DNA from: Dietzia lutea
Lineage (GTDB): Bacteria > Actinomycetota > Actinomycetes > Mycobacteriales > Mycobacteriaceae
DNA length: 64,000 nt
Direction of reading: 5' to 3'
Assembly: GCF_003096075.1 (NCBI RefSeq)
Contig: NZ_CP015449.1
Span: 2,163,001 to 2,227,000, forward strand
A program made the translations under genes and the position numbers. This document shows, piece by piece, positions 28,961-40,268 of the stretch. The notes below the pieces were generated by a model that saw nothing but the letters and a program-made list of their open reading frames with translations, was not told where the DNA came from and made no database searches. The stretch's first letter is position 1. Each line of letters starts with the position of its first letter.

Positions 28961-29064
28961 GATCTGTCTCCTCGGGTGCGTCCTCGGGCCGACCTCTACC
29001 GGCGTATACGGCCTCCGGTAATGAAACTATCCCGAGGCCCCGCGCGGGAGACTCCGAACCGCGC

Positions 29065-29106
29065 GTTCTCACCCGTCGACGTCGGCTGTTCTCACCCGTC
29101 GACGTC
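29065..29106. repeat. 19-bp direct repeat at the end of the DinB gene
   Basis: GTTCTCACCCGTCGACGTC occurs at 29065-29083 and again at 29088-29106 (period 23 bp). The second copy includes the stop of the restored DinB frame. It is a short local duplication. Confidence 0.85.
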
Positions 29107-29618
29107 ACCCAGATGGTGTTCGACGTCGTGCACGATGTACTGGCACAAGGAGGCGTGGTGAACACGTAGCCGTCGCCGCGTCGACCGGTCCCGTCCTGGT
29201 CCGCGGGGCCGACGCGGTCGAGAACCTCCAGCGTCCGAGCGGTGGCGGCGTCGAGACGGCGGGCGAGGTCGTCCGGGTCGCTACGCCAGTACGCGTGCTC
29301 GACGACCGCCGCCTCGCCGTCGAAATCGTCGTACGTCGGCTCGGCACGGTCGAGCATCGCCGCTATGCGGTCCCCCAGGACCTCGATGAGGTCACGGCAG
29401 TGGCCCGCGTACTCCAGCGGTGACCACACCCGCGGGGCCGGTCGCCGCTCGACCCCGGGCCGCCCCAGAACGGCGAGCCACCGGTCGCGGGCGGAGGCCA
29501 GGCGGTCGCTCGTGGTGGCCGGATCGTGAGGCCGGTAGCCGCACTCGTCGCAGCCCGACTCGAGTACGGTCGTCCAGTCCTTGGTGTCCGGCAGCGAGGG
29601 TTCGGGAGGCGTGTCCAT
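29092..29618 (-). pseudogene. DinB-family protein gene with a single-base frameshift near its 3' end
   Basis: The first 155 residues read as a DinB/DUF664 four-helix protein: EYAGHCRDLIEVLGDRI supplies the first metal-ligand histidine. After YVFTT the open frame turns to nonsense (PPCASTSCTT), while another frame supplies SLCQYIVHDVEHHLGDVDG and a stop at 29092. HDVEHH is the expected second metal-binding helix. One missing base between 29153 and 29154 accounts for it. Restored length is 175 residues. DinB-fold proteins include mycothiol- or bacillithiol-dependent transferases. It may be inactive or carry a sequence error. Confidence 0.75.
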
Positions 29619-29676
29619 ACACCCACCGTCTCACCGTCCCGGCGGGCCCGCGGCCGGATCGGCCCGGTCTGCGACG

Positions 29677-30453
29677 TCAGCCGTTCGCGGGGAGCCAGTC
29701 GGCGAACCGGTCGGTGGAGACCTCGGCGAGCCACATCTGCCAGAGCGGGCCGAAGGACACCCGGCGCACGCCGAGCTTCTTGAGGGTCGCCAGGTCGCCG
29801 GCGCCGTGTCCCTTCACCGGATGGGCGGTCGCGTTGACGGGGATCGTTACCGCCTGGACGAGACGCGTCAGCTGGTCGGCGCTCGTCACGCCCACCGGGT
29901 ACACCGATCGTGCTCCGGCATCCTCCATGAGCGTGATGCGGGCCTCGGCCTCCGCCACCGGGTCCGGGAAGACGTCCGTCCCCAGCTTGACGGCATCGGT
30001 ACGTCCGTTGATGACGAACGGGATCCCGGCGTCATCGGCCGCGCGGCGGGCGCCGGCGATGTAGTCGGCGTGCTCCTGACGGTCCCGGACCCGCTTGCCC
30101 TCGCGGTGCACGACGTCCTCGATGTTCGCGCCGACGGCGCCGGCCTCGAGCAGGCGGGCGATCAACTCGGCCGGGTCGAGACCGTAGCCGGACTCGACGT
30201 CCGCGCTGACGGGGACGGGCACCGCGTCGGTGATGCGCTTGACCACGCGCAGGTACTCGGAGAAGTCCATCTTCTCCCCGTCCGCGCTGCCGATGGCGTC
30301 GGCGACAGGGTGGCTACCCACCGTCAGGCCCTTGAAGCCGGCGTCGGCGGCGACCCTCGCGCTCCAGGTGTCCCACACGGTCGGCAGGACGGCCAGTTCA
30401 CCCGATTGATGGAGCTCGGCCAGCGTGGTTGCTCGTGCGCGTACGTCGGGCAT
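29677..30453 (-). CDS. Isocitrate lyase/PEP mutase superfamily enzyme
   Basis: A 258-residue TIM-barrel enzyme of the ICL/PEPM superfamily. It has LPTVWDTWSARVAADAGF, GSHPVADAIGSADGE, the Mg-binding ADVESGYG, GAVGANIEDVVHREG, and FVINGRTDAV. Members cleave or form C-C or P-C bonds beside a carboxylate (2-methylisocitrate lyase, oxaloacetate hydrolase, phosphonopyruvate enzymes). The KKCGH catalytic motif of true isocitrate lyase is absent, so it is not AceA. Reaction unknown. Monocistronic on the minus strand. Confidence 0.85.
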   Translation of the reverse strand: MPDVRARATTLAELHQSGELAVLPTVWDTWSARVAADAGFKGLTVGSHPVADAIGSADGEKMDFSEYLRVVKRITDAVPVPVSADVESGYGLDPAELIARLLEAGAVGANIEDVVHREGKRVRDRQEHADYIAGARRAADDAGIPFVINGRTDAVKLGTDVFPDPVAEAEARITLMEDAGARSVYPVGVTSADQLTRLVQAVTIPVNATAHPVKGHGAGDLATLKKLGVRRVSFGPLWQMWLAEVSTDRFADWLPANG

Positions 30454-30569
30454 CTCGATCCTCCTCAGAGCGTGGCTTTCGTCTCCCGACCCTACGCCGG
30501 TGGCCCGGCCCGCGGATCACCGTAGAGTGACGCGTATCACACAACGGCACGCGTACCCCGGAGGCCACC

Positions 30570-30776
30570 ATGAACCACGTCTACAGCGTCACCGAGATCG
30601 TCGGCTCCTCGCCGGACGGAACCGACCAGGCCATCGCCAACGCGGTCGCGGAGGCGTCGAAGACCCTGCGGAACCTCGAGTGGTTCGAGGTCCAGTCCGT
30701 CCGCGGCAAGCTCGACGGCGGCGCGGTCGCCCACTGGCAGGTGACCATCAAGGTGGGATTCCGCCACGAGTCCTGA
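30570..30776 (+). CDS. Dodecin, flavin-storage protein
   Basis: A 68-residue protein with the dodecin layout: VYSVTEIVGSSPDG, then a helix DQAIANAVAEASKTLRN, then LEWFEVQSVRGKL and HWQVTIKVGF. Dodecins assemble as dodecamers and bind flavin or CoA between aromatic side chains (W36 here in LEWFEV). They buffer free FMN/riboflavin. A TAGAGT -10 candidate sits at 30523-30528 and GGAGG at 30560, giving an ordinary leader about 35 nt long. Confidence 0.93.
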   Translation: MNHVYSVTEIVGSSPDGTDQAIANAVAEASKTLRNLEWFEVQSVRGKLDGGAVAHWQVTIKVGFRHES

Positions 30777-30897
30777 CCAGACGCCTCTGGCCGCCTCCGG
30801 GTTCCCGCCGATCGCGCTGTCCACAGGGCGTTCCGGCGGCTCCACAGAACGCCCCGCGGGGCTGTCGCCGAAGGTCGGGCCTACCGAGACTCGAGGC

Positions 30898-31326
30898 ATG
30901 AGATTCGAGGACCTCCCCGACAACTGGAACACACTTCCGCTCGACGACGCCCCGCTGGCCGCCGGCGTGATCGACCTCGTCATCGGTCACCACGACCGCG
31001 GCCGGAACACGATGCTCATCCTCCCGTGCGACGAACACGACGTCGGCCTCCCCGCCCCCATCCTCATCAGCGACATGGACTGGCTCTGCGCATCGCACGA
31101 GCGCCGCGACGCGATGGCCGTCCTGCCCGCGATCGCCTCGCCCGGGTTCGTCGTCGGACTGTCCGCCAGGCGCCGCCTCCCCGACAAGGTGGTGCGGGGT
31201 TGGCTACGGACGATCGAGGATGAGCTGGACGCCACGGGACAGGCGCTCCTGGCGCTGGGGGTGGCGGATGTGGACACCGTGGAGATCGTCGGCGGCCGCG
31301 CCGCGCGCAACGGCAGCCGCGCCTGA
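30898..31326 (+). CDS. Hypothetical protein, function not recognised
   Basis: A 142-residue soluble protein with no signal or membrane segment that I do not recognise. It alternates strands and helices (LVIGHHDRGRNTMLILPCDE, LPAPILISDMDW, GLSARRRLPDKVVRGWLRTIEDEL). Codon use matches the neighbours, with strong GC3. The start ATG lies 121 bp after dodecin. It could be a small alpha-beta domain found across Corynebacteriales; no function can be offered. Confidence 0.6.
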   Translation: MRFEDLPDNWNTLPLDDAPLAAGVIDLVIGHHDRGRNTMLILPCDEHDVGLPAPILISDMDWLCASHERRDAMAVLPAIASPGFVVGLSARRRLPDKVVRGWLRTIEDELDATGQALLALGVADVDTVEIVGGRAARNGSRA

Positions 31327-31399
31327 GCGGGCGGGGCGCGGCCGGGTGAGCCGCCTCTGACCACCGCTCGCGGATGACGGGACCCCGGCGTCCCGGCGG

Positions 31400-31405
31400 T
31401 AACAT
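31400..31405 (+). promoter_or_regulatory. -10 hexamer (TAACAT), leaderless start for ABC exporter pair
   Basis: TAACAT ends 8 nt before the GTG at 31414 and would serve both coupled exporter genes. Confidence 0.4.
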
Positions 31406-31413
31406 CGACCCTC

Positions 31414-33006
31414 GTGCCCGACCACTCACAGACCCCGGGAACGGGCAGCATCGTCGACTACTCGGCGCTTCCCGGGCCGGGGGGCCGCCGATCGAAGCTG
31501 CCCGCCGTCGACTCACCGCGGTGGACCCTCAAGGTGGCGCTGTCCCAGCGTCCCTGGAGCTTCATCGCCTCTGGCGGCATGGCCGTGGGATTCCTCTGCA
31601 ACGGGCTCACCCCGGTCGTCGTGGGCCGTGCGGTCGACGACGCGATCGCCACCGGCCGTCTGAACCGGCTCTGGCTCTGGATCGGCGTGCTTGCCTGCGT
31701 GTTCCTGGTGGCGATGGTCGCCAACTGGACCGCCCGCTTCATGTTGGTCCGCAGCCAGCAGCTCGTCAGCCATGACCTGCGCACCGCGGTCACCGACCGC
31801 ATACAGGACCCGCGCGGGTTCGCGGGCCGGGAACGCACCGCGGGCGGCCTGCTGTCCATCGCCTCGTCGGACACCACGCGCGTCGGGGACATCGTCATGA
31901 TGACCGTGATGCCCGTCGCCGAGGCGGCGGCCATCACGTACGGCGCGGCGATGATGTTCACGATCAACCCGTGGCTGAGCCTGGCCACCCTGGTCGGCGG
32001 CCCGGTGCTGGTCATCGTGGCGCTCCGGGTGGCGCGGCCGCTGCAGCGCCGGTCGGTGGCGCGCCAGCAGGCCATCGCGCAGGCCGCCGCCACCGCGACC
32101 GACGTGGTGCAGGGGTTGCGGATCCTCAAGGGCCTGGGCGCCATCGTCACCGTCCGGAGGCGCTACGACGAGGTGTCGGACGACGCCTACCGCAAGACCG
32201 TTCACGCCGACGCCGCCGAGGCACGACTCAACGGCGCCACCGAGGCGACGGGGGCCGTCTTCGTCTCCACGCTCGGTCTCGCGGCGGGCGCGTTGGCGCT
32301 CGCCGGGCACGTCACCATCGGCGAGCTGATCACGGTGGTCGGCCTCACCCAGTTCCTCGTGGTCCCCATGACCATGTTCGGCCGCAACATCGCCTCCCGA
32401 TGGGCGTCGGCGGAGGCATCCGGCCGGCGGATACGCGAGGTGCTCGGCGCGGACTTCGAGCGCGTCTCCGAGGCCGACGCCGCCACCACGGAGAGGTTCA
32501 TCCGCGCCCTGCCGTCAGGCCTGACGGTCGTCGACGGCACCGACCCCGAGCTGATCCGTCTCCTCGAGTCACTGCCCCGCACGCGGGTGGCGGTCGTGCC
32601 CCACGCCGCCGACCTGTTCGACGGCAGCGTGGCGGACAACGTCCACCCCGATCGCGCGACGGCCGAGCACGCCCTGCGGGTCGCCTGCTGCGATGACATC
32701 CCCGACAGCCCGGACAAGCGGGTCGGCGAGAGCGGGCGGATGCTCTCGGGAGGCCAGCGGCAGCGCGTCGCTCTCGCACGCGCGATCGCGTTCGACCCCG
32801 AGGTGCTCGTGTTGCAGGACCCCACCACCGCGGTCGACTCGGTGACCGAACAGAACCTCGCGGACAACATCGCCCGCGAGCGGGCCGGGAAGACCACGAT
32901 CGTCGTCAATCAGGCGCCGGCGTGGAACGCCGTCGCGGACGCCCGCCTGACCGCACGGCGACTGCGCGAGACCGCCGAGGGGCTGCTCGTGGGGGTCGAG
33001 GGATGA
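31414..33006 (+). CDS. ABC exporter half-transporter with a Walker A-less nucleotide-binding domain
   Basis: A 530-residue type IV (multidrug/lipid) exporter half: six hydrophobic segments between about residues 45 and 340, then a shortened ATPase domain. The signature LSGGQRQRVALARA (from residue 444) and D-loop VLVLQDPTTAVD are intact in form, but no Walker A exists, since the region where it should be (about 355-400) is replaced by a short segment. The catalytic Glu after Walker B is Pro470, and the H-loop His is missing (VVNQAP). It cannot bind ATP in the canonical way and must work with the next gene, whose ATG overlaps its stop (ATGA). Leaderless GTG start. Confidence 0.85.
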   Translation: MPDHSQTPGTGSIVDYSALPGPGGRRSKLPAVDSPRWTLKVALSQRPWSFIASGGMAVGFLCNGLTPVVVGRAVDDAIATGRLNRLWLWIGVLACVFLVAMVANWTARFMLVRSQQLVSHDLRTAVTDRIQDPRGFAGRERTAGGLLSIASSDTTRVGDIVMMTVMPVAEAAAITYGAAMMFTINPWLSLATLVGGPVLVIVALRVARPLQRRSVARQQAIAQAAATATDVVQGLRILKGLGAIVTVRRRYDEVSDDAYRKTVHADAAEARLNGATEATGAVFVSTLGLAAGALALAGHVTIGELITVVGLTQFLVVPMTMFGRNIASRWASAEASGRRIREVLGADFERVSEADAATTERFIRALPSGLTVVDGTDPELIRLLESLPRTRVAVVPHAADLFDGSVADNVHPDRATAEHALRVACCDDIPDSPDKRVGESGRMLSGGQRQRVALARAIAFDPEVLVLQDPTTAVDSVTEQNLADNIARERAGKTTIVVNQAPAWNAVADARLTARRLRETAEGLLVGVEG

Positions 33007-34826
33007 CGACGACGAGCTCGACACCACCCGTGAAGACCGACACCGCCCTCCGGTTCCCGGTCGCCTCTGCAGGCCAGGTCCGTCGCGAGGTGGCCCGGCA
33101 GCTCGCCCGGGTCCGCCATGCCCGGCGGTGGCTGGTGGTGGCGTTGATCCTGCTGAGCCTCGGAGCGACCGCGGGGGTGCTCATCCCCCAGCTGATGGGT
33201 CGGATCGTGGACCTGGTGTCCGGCGAGACCGCGGGGTCGCTGTGGCAGATCGGCGCGTTGTTGCTGGCCGCGGCCATTGGCGGCGCGGCACTCAGCGCAT
33301 CCGGTTTCTACCTGGTGGCCCGGTTGTCCGAGCGGGTGATCGCCAACCTGCGCCAGGACATGGTCGGCACCGCGCTCGGACTGCCGACCCACCGGGTGGA
33401 GGACGCGGGCTCCGGAGACCTCGTCAGCCGGTCCACCGATGACGTGGCCGAGCTGTCCTCGGCGGTCACCGAGACCGTCCCGACGCTGTCCACCTCCGCC
33501 CTGACGGTCGTGGCGACCGTGATCGCGCTGTTCGCCCTGGACTGGCAGTTCCTCGTCGTCCCCCTCGTCGTCGCGCCCCTCTACTACGTCGCCGCGCGCC
33601 GGTACCTCGCCAAGGCCCCGGGCCGCTACGCCTCGGAGCGCGCGGCGATGGCCGAGCGGGCGCGACGGGTCCTCGAGGCCATCCGCGGCCGGGCGACCGT
33701 ACGCGCGTTCTCGCTCGAGGGCCGCATGCACACCCGGATCGGCAACGCCTCCTGGTACGTGGTGCGCAAGGGCATCCGGGCCCGCACGACGATGCTCGTG
33801 CTCAACGTCTGGATGCTGGTGGGCGAGTTCCTGATGCTCGCGATCGCCCTGACGGTGGGTTACCACCTGGTCGCCACCGGCGCCCTCACGGTGGGCGCGG
33901 TGACCGGGGCGGTCCTCATGATCATCCGGCTGCGCGGCCCGCTCATGACCTTCATGCGCATCCTGGACGTGGTCCAGTCGGGCTACGCGTCGCTGTCCCG
34001 GATCGTCGGCGTGGTGGTGGACCCACCCGTGCCGGTGCCCGACAGCGGCGTCGAGCCACCGCAGGGCCGGGTCGAGCTGCGCGACGTCAGCTTCAGCTAC
34101 GGCGGCTCGTGGGCCGTGCGCGACATCAGCTTCACCATCGCGCCCGGGCGGACCGTCGCGATCGTCGGCGCATCCGGAGCCGGCAAGACGACGGTCGCCG
34201 CTCTGCTCGCGGGCCTGCTGGTCCCGGACGCCGGCGAGGTCCTCGTCGACGGCCACCCGGTGTCGTCGCTGTCCGACCGGGAGCGCATCGCCCGTCTGGC
34301 CACCGTGAGCCAGGAGGTCCACGTGTTCTCGGGAACCCTGCGCCAGGATCTCACCCTGGCCAGACCGGAGGCCACCGACGGCGAGCTGCTCGACGCGCTG
34401 CGCCGTGTCAACGCCACCGCGTGGTTCGAGCGACTGCCGGAGGGGCTCGACACCGTCGTCGGGGCGCGCGGGCTCCAACTGGATCCGGTCGCCGCGCAGC
34501 AGTTGGCCCTGGCCCGCGTCCTCCTCCTCGACCCGGCCGTCATCGTCATGGACGAGGCCACCGCCGAGGCTGGCTCCGCGGGCGCGGAGGCGCTGGAGCG
34601 TGCGGCCGACGAGGTCACCCGCGACAGGTCCGCCCTCGTGATCGCCCACCGGCTCGACCAGGCCTCTCGCGCGGACATCATCCTCGTCATGGACTCCGGA
34701 CGTATCGTCGAACGCGGAACCCACGACGACCTCGTCGCCCACGGCGGGATCTACCACCGGCTGTGGGCCGCCTGGTCCGCCGGCCGGCGGGCGACCGCCG
34801 TGGACGGGGCCCCGGACCCGGCCTAG
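33003..34826 (+). CDS. ABC exporter half-transporter with intact Walker motifs but degenerate signature
   Basis: A 607-residue partner of the preceding gene: transmembrane domain about 40-340, NBD about 365-600. Walker A is GASGAGKTT (residues 389-397), Walker B with catalytic Glu is VIVMDEATA, and the H-loop is VIAHR. The signature LSGGQ is replaced by LDPVA (493-497), followed by [11 protein letters not shown]. Together with the partner, which has LSGGQ but no Walker A, one and only one composite ATP site can form. Likely an exporter of a lipid, peptide or drug from the inner membrane; the substrate is unknown. Confidence 0.88.
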   Translation: MTTTSSTPPVKTDTALRFPVASAGQVRREVARQLARVRHARRWLVVALILLSLGATAGVLIPQLMGRIVDLVSGETAGSLWQIGALLLAAAIGGAALSASGFYLVARLSERVIANLRQDMVGTALGLPTHRVEDAGSGDLVSRSTDDVAELSSAVTETVPTLSTSALTVVATVIALFALDWQFLVVPLVVAPLYYVAARRYLAKAPGRYASERAAMAERARRVLEAIRGRATVRAFSLEGRMHTRIGNASWYVVRKGIRARTTMLVLNVWMLVGEFLMLAIALTVGYHLVATGALTVGAVTGAVLMIIRLRGPLMTFMRILDVVQSGYASLSRIVGVVVDPPVPVPDSGVEPPQGRVELRDVSFSYGGSWAVRDISFTIAPGRTVAIVGASGAGKTTVAALLAGLLVPDAGEVLVDGHPVSSLSDRERIARLATVSQEVHVFSGTLRQDLTLARPEATDGELLDALRRVNATAWFERLPEGLDTVVGARGLQLDPVAAQQLALARVLLLDPAVIVMDEATAEAGSAGAEALERAADEVTRDRSALVIAHRLDQASRADIILVMDSGRIVERGTHDDLVAHGGIYHRLWAAWSAGRRATAVDGAPDPA

Positions 34827-35058
34827 GACGGGCCCGACCGGGGTGGGCGACGCCGCGAAACCCGGCGAGCGGGCGCGAGTTGGACCACACTGCATGGGAG
34901 GCCGCCTCGGTCGCCGGGACGTACGCGCGGAACGGGGCGCCCATCGTCCCGCCGGGGGCTCCGACACCGTCGGTCCGACCTGGGGGATGATGGTGGGCGG
35001 CCAGATGGCGCAGTTCCACAAGAACACGATCAGCCCGAAACGAGAAGAGTCGACATCC

Positions 35059-37293
<2,235 letters not shown>

Positions 37294-37310
37294 GTTCCAC
37301 ACCGCACCAG

Positions 37311-37343
37311 CGCCGCACCCCGGGCCCGACCCGGGGTGCGGCG
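37311..37343 (+). terminator. Intrinsic terminator after icd
   Basis: Perfect 14-bp arms (CGCCGCACCCCGGG / CCCGGGGTGCGGCG) with a 5-nt loop, followed by a short ATTT run. Confidence 0.8.
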
Positions 37344-37364
37344 CGCCATTTCCCGGAGGATCGG

Positions 37365-37847
37365 GTGACCAGCGTGTCCTACCGTTCGGCCCCACGACAC
37401 GTGTGGCCACTCCTGCTCGCCGCCGTGGAGGATCTCCACGAACGCGGCCTCACCGGTATCCGCGCCCTGCCGCACTTCGGCCCTGTCGGCCACTGGCGAC
37501 TGTCGGTCACCACCGCCGACAACCTCCCGAACGGGGCCCATCTCCCGTTCAGGGACGACGACGCGGTGTTCCGGGCCACCGAGGGAGCCTTCCCACGCGT
37601 CGGGGACCTCACCATCTCGACGCGCACGAGCGCACGGGACGTGGCGGACGAGATCCTGCGCGGCCTCGGCTCCCCGCGAGAGGTGCGGTACTTCAACGAT
37701 GCCGACTACTGCCGCTGGTTCACCGCCATGAGGCAACGTGCTGAGGAGATCGGCGCTCCCCCGTCGGCCTTCGAGGACTTCCACTCCGGCTGGCGCTGCG
37801 GCACGACGGAGATCGACCCGCCGCCGGGGTGGGCGGACGCTGTGTGA
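37365..37847 (+). CDS. Hypothetical protein, function not recognised
   Basis: A 160-residue soluble protein. GTG start with GGAGG at 37354-37358. Notable segments: GHWRLSVTTADN, VGDLTISTRTSARDVADEIL and YFNDADYCRWFTAM, suggesting a mixed alpha-beta fold with a conserved W/Y/C patch. It contains no catalytic motif I can name. It sits just upstream of the junction with the beheaded MFS gene. Confidence 0.6.
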   Translation: MTSVSYRSAPRHVWPLLLAAVEDLHERGLTGIRALPHFGPVGHWRLSVTTADNLPNGAHLPFRDDDAVFRATEGAFPRVGDLTISTRTSARDVADEILRGLGSPREVRYFNDADYCRWFTAMRQRAEEIGAPPSAFEDFHSGWRCGTTEIDPPPGWADAV

Positions 37848-37889
37848 GCCGTCCGGCGTATGTCCTCGTCTGGCTTACGACTGCTCTTT

Positions 37890-37970
37890 CCCAGGGCCGC
37901 GATGTCCGCGCGGTCCCAGACGAGCGTGCCGATCTTCGAGCGGTAGTTGCCGTCCATCACCCAGGTCGGG
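37890..37970 (-). pseudogene. Scrap of a FlaR/adenylate-kinase-like P-loop kinase
   Basis: On the minus strand about 27 codons read PTWVMDGNYRSKIG and LVWDRADIAALG, the central WVxDGNYRS...LVWxRADxxxxL motif of the DNA-topology-modulation / adenylate-kinase-like family. Neither the P-loop before it nor the lid after it is present. The fragment abuts and overlaps the first codons of the MFS frame on the other strand, marking a recombination scar. Confidence 0.55.
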
Positions 37971-39569
37971 ACGGGTCTGCTCACCCCGATCGGCATGAAC
38001 ATCACCCTGGCGGTCTCGCCTCGCGACAAGCTCGGGCTGACCATGGGCATCATGGCCGCGATGACCACGCTGGGGCCGTCATTGGCGATCCTGCTCTCCG
38101 GCGTCCTGCTGACGGTCGCCCCGTGGACCACCCTCATGTGGGTCTTCGGCGCCATGACCCTCTTCCTCCTGATCGCCGGTGGGATCGTGCTGCGCACGGT
38201 CGTTGACCTGGGCAGGCCGGTCCTCGACATCCCGTCGTTCCTCATCGTCGCCGTCGGTCTGGTCGGCATCCTCTACGGCGTGTCCGCCGCGTTCGGCGGA
38301 GCCGCTCTCTACTCCGGCATCTCCGGCGTCGTCGGACTGATCGCGATGTGGCTGTTCGTTATCCGCCAGCGTCGCATCGAACACCCCCTGATCGACATGC
38401 GGCCGTTCACGAACCGCGCCTTCGTGCTCGGCGTCCTGATGACCATGCTCGGCCTGGTCTTCATGTTCGCCATGAACGTCGTCATCCCGCTGTTCCTACA
38501 GTCCGCACGCGAGATCTCGCCGCTGGGCGCGTCGCTCACGCTCGCGCCCGGAATCCTCCTCACCGTGGTGGCGGGCCCCGTCGCCGGCCGCCTGTTCGAC
38601 CGGCACGGCGGCCGCTGGTCGATCCCGCTCGGCTTCCTCGTCATGGCGATCTTCGTCACGCTCGTCGGCGTGGCGGCCGGCTACTCATCGATCCTCCTCT
38701 TCGGCCTGCTCTACGTCCCGGCGGTGTCGGCCACCGCACTGGTGATCGGGCCCTCGCAGACCTTCGCGCTGTCCAGTCTCGATCGCGAGTCCGCCCCGCA
38801 CGGGGTGACGGTGGTGTCCACCAGCTTCCAGATCGCGGGCTGCGTGGGCACCTCCCTGGCGGCCGGCGTCTACGGCGCCGTGTCGACCGCGAACGTCCGC
38901 GCCGGACACAGCGAGGTCGACGCGCTGCTCTCCGGCTTCCGCGGCGCCGTCGCCATCGTGGTCGTCACCTCGCTGGTCGGTATCGCCCTGGCGATCGCCG
39001 CGTACCGCGCAGTGCGCGCCCAGCGGTCGGCCGGATCCGTCGCGGATGGTCAGAACGCGCAGGCCGACCACCCGGCGAACACCGTGGAGTCGATCATGAA
39101 GTCCGATGTCTACGCGCTGACCTCGGACGACACGGTCCTCGACGCGATCACGATGTTCGGGCGCCGAGGCATCTCCGGAGCACCGGTTCTGGACGCCGAC
39201 GGCTCCCTGGCGGGATTCCTCTCGGACGGGGTCGTCATGCGCTACCTGTCCGCGGCACACCCGTCGTCGACGTCGATCTACTCCTACGCGATCGGTGCCG
39301 ATGAGGACCTCGAGCAGGCCATGGCCGACCTGGCGGACCTGAACGTCATGAGGCTGGCCACGCACGATGTGATCACGATCGACGCCGACGCCTCGATCGC
39401 CGACGCTGTCGCCGCGCTCTCGGACGCCCATTTCAAGAAGGTGCCCGTGGTCGGCGCTGACGGACATCTGGTCGGCATCGTCAGCCGATCCGCGATCAAC
39501 CGTCTGGCGATCGCCGGTTACCTCGACAAGCGTGCCGCCACCCTTGAGCCGGTGGGCGCACATGCCTGA
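37947..39569 (+). pseudogene. N-terminally truncated DHA2-type MFS transporter fused to a CBS-domain pair
   Basis: The open frame encodes 540 residues. It begins at what should be helix 4 of an EmrB/QacA-type transporter (VGTGLLTPIGMNITLAV, then RDKLGLTMGIMAAMTTLGPSLA) and continues through the remaining helices. Helices 1-3 and the A-motif (about 100-110 residues) are missing, replaced upstream by kinase scrap. From residue about 375 a pair of CBS domains follows (ESIMKSDVYALTSDDTVLDAI and VITIDADASIADAVAAL), which bind adenine nucleotides. TTG 37947 and ATG 37995 are the only nearby starts. A transporter without helices 1-3 is unlikely to work, although the CBS part is intact. Confidence 0.7.
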
Positions 39570-39595
39570 TCTGGTGTGAGAACACCACGTCGATG

Positions 39596-39635
39596 AACGA
39601 GTAGGCCGGGTCCCGCGGGACCCGGCCTACTCGTT
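39596..39635. terminator. 40-bp perfect palindrome, bidirectional terminator
   Basis: AACGAGTAGGCCGGGTCCCG is followed immediately by its exact complement, 20 bp per arm, ending CTCGTTT. It lies between the convergent MFS-CBS gene and the Mug gene and contains the Mug stop codon. T-runs on both sides fit a two-way terminator. Confidence 0.85.
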
Positions 39636-40268
39636 TCGTCCCTCGACCGCGCTCCACACCCGGCGCCAGTGCGCGGCCAGGGAGTCGAGGGTCTCGTGCG
39701 CGTTCAAGCCGCTCGGTTGGGGCACCACCCACAGGTCGACTCCGTCCGGCCAGTCCGGAATCCCCGAGGAATCCTGCTGCCCGATGCCCGCCTTGGGCAG
39801 AGCGAAGGCCGTGCGGAAGGCGGTGATCCCCGCGATGGCGACGACCGACGGACGGAGCTGGTCGGCCATGGTCACCAGACGCCGCGCGCCAACTCGCAGC
39901 TCCTCGCGCGTGAGCTCGTCGGCCCGCGCCGTGGCCCGCCCGACGAGGTTCGTCATCCCGATGCCGCGGGAGAGAAGCTGCTCCTCGTCTTCCGGCGAGA
40001 AGCCGGCCGCCGCGTCCACGACGTGGTCGGTGAGCCCCGCCCGGTGCAACGACGGCCAGAACCGGTTACCGGGCCGAGCGAACGGCGCGTTGACGGCAGC
40101 GGTCCACAGACCCGGGTTGACGCCGACGATGAGCAGACAAAGCCGTCCCGGGTCTTCGGGTATGACGTCGTCGACCCCGTTCGGGTCGTCCGTCGCGAAC
40201 CGGGCGAGCTCGTCGCGTCTGGGGCGGCGCCCACCTAACGGCGAGGGGCGCCGGGGCCGGGCCGTCAG
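39627..40268 (-). CDS. mug: G/U mismatch-specific uracil-DNA glycosylase
   Basis: A protein of about 213 residues in the Mug/TDG branch of uracil-DNA glycosylases, which excises uracil or ethenocytosine from mismatches. The catalytic loop is VGVNPGLWTAAVNAPFARPGNRFWPSL (Asn in GVNPG) and the intercalation motif is VPQPSGLNAH. No ATG, GTG or TTG exists in this frame near the expected start. I use a CTG that overlaps the stop of the preceding gene (CTGA), giving coupling. Alternatively one base is missing near 40228, in which case GTG 40234 would start VGRRPRRDELARF, like other family members. Confidence 0.75.
   Translation of the reverse strand: MTARPRRPSPLGGRRPRRDELARFATDDPNGVDDVIPEDPGRLCLLIVGVNPGLWTAAVNAPFARPGNRFWPSLHRAGLTDHVVDAAAGFSPEDEEQLLSRGIGMTNLVGRATARADELTREELRVGARRLVTMADQLRPSVVAIAGITAFRTAFALPKAGIGQQDSSGIPDWPDGVDLWVVPQPSGLNAHETLDSLAAHWRRVWSAVEGRNE

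Noticed and set aside
29677-30453. Calling this gene isocitrate lyase (aceA)
   Set aside because: It is far too short and lacks the KKCGH active-site motif; only the superfamily can be named.
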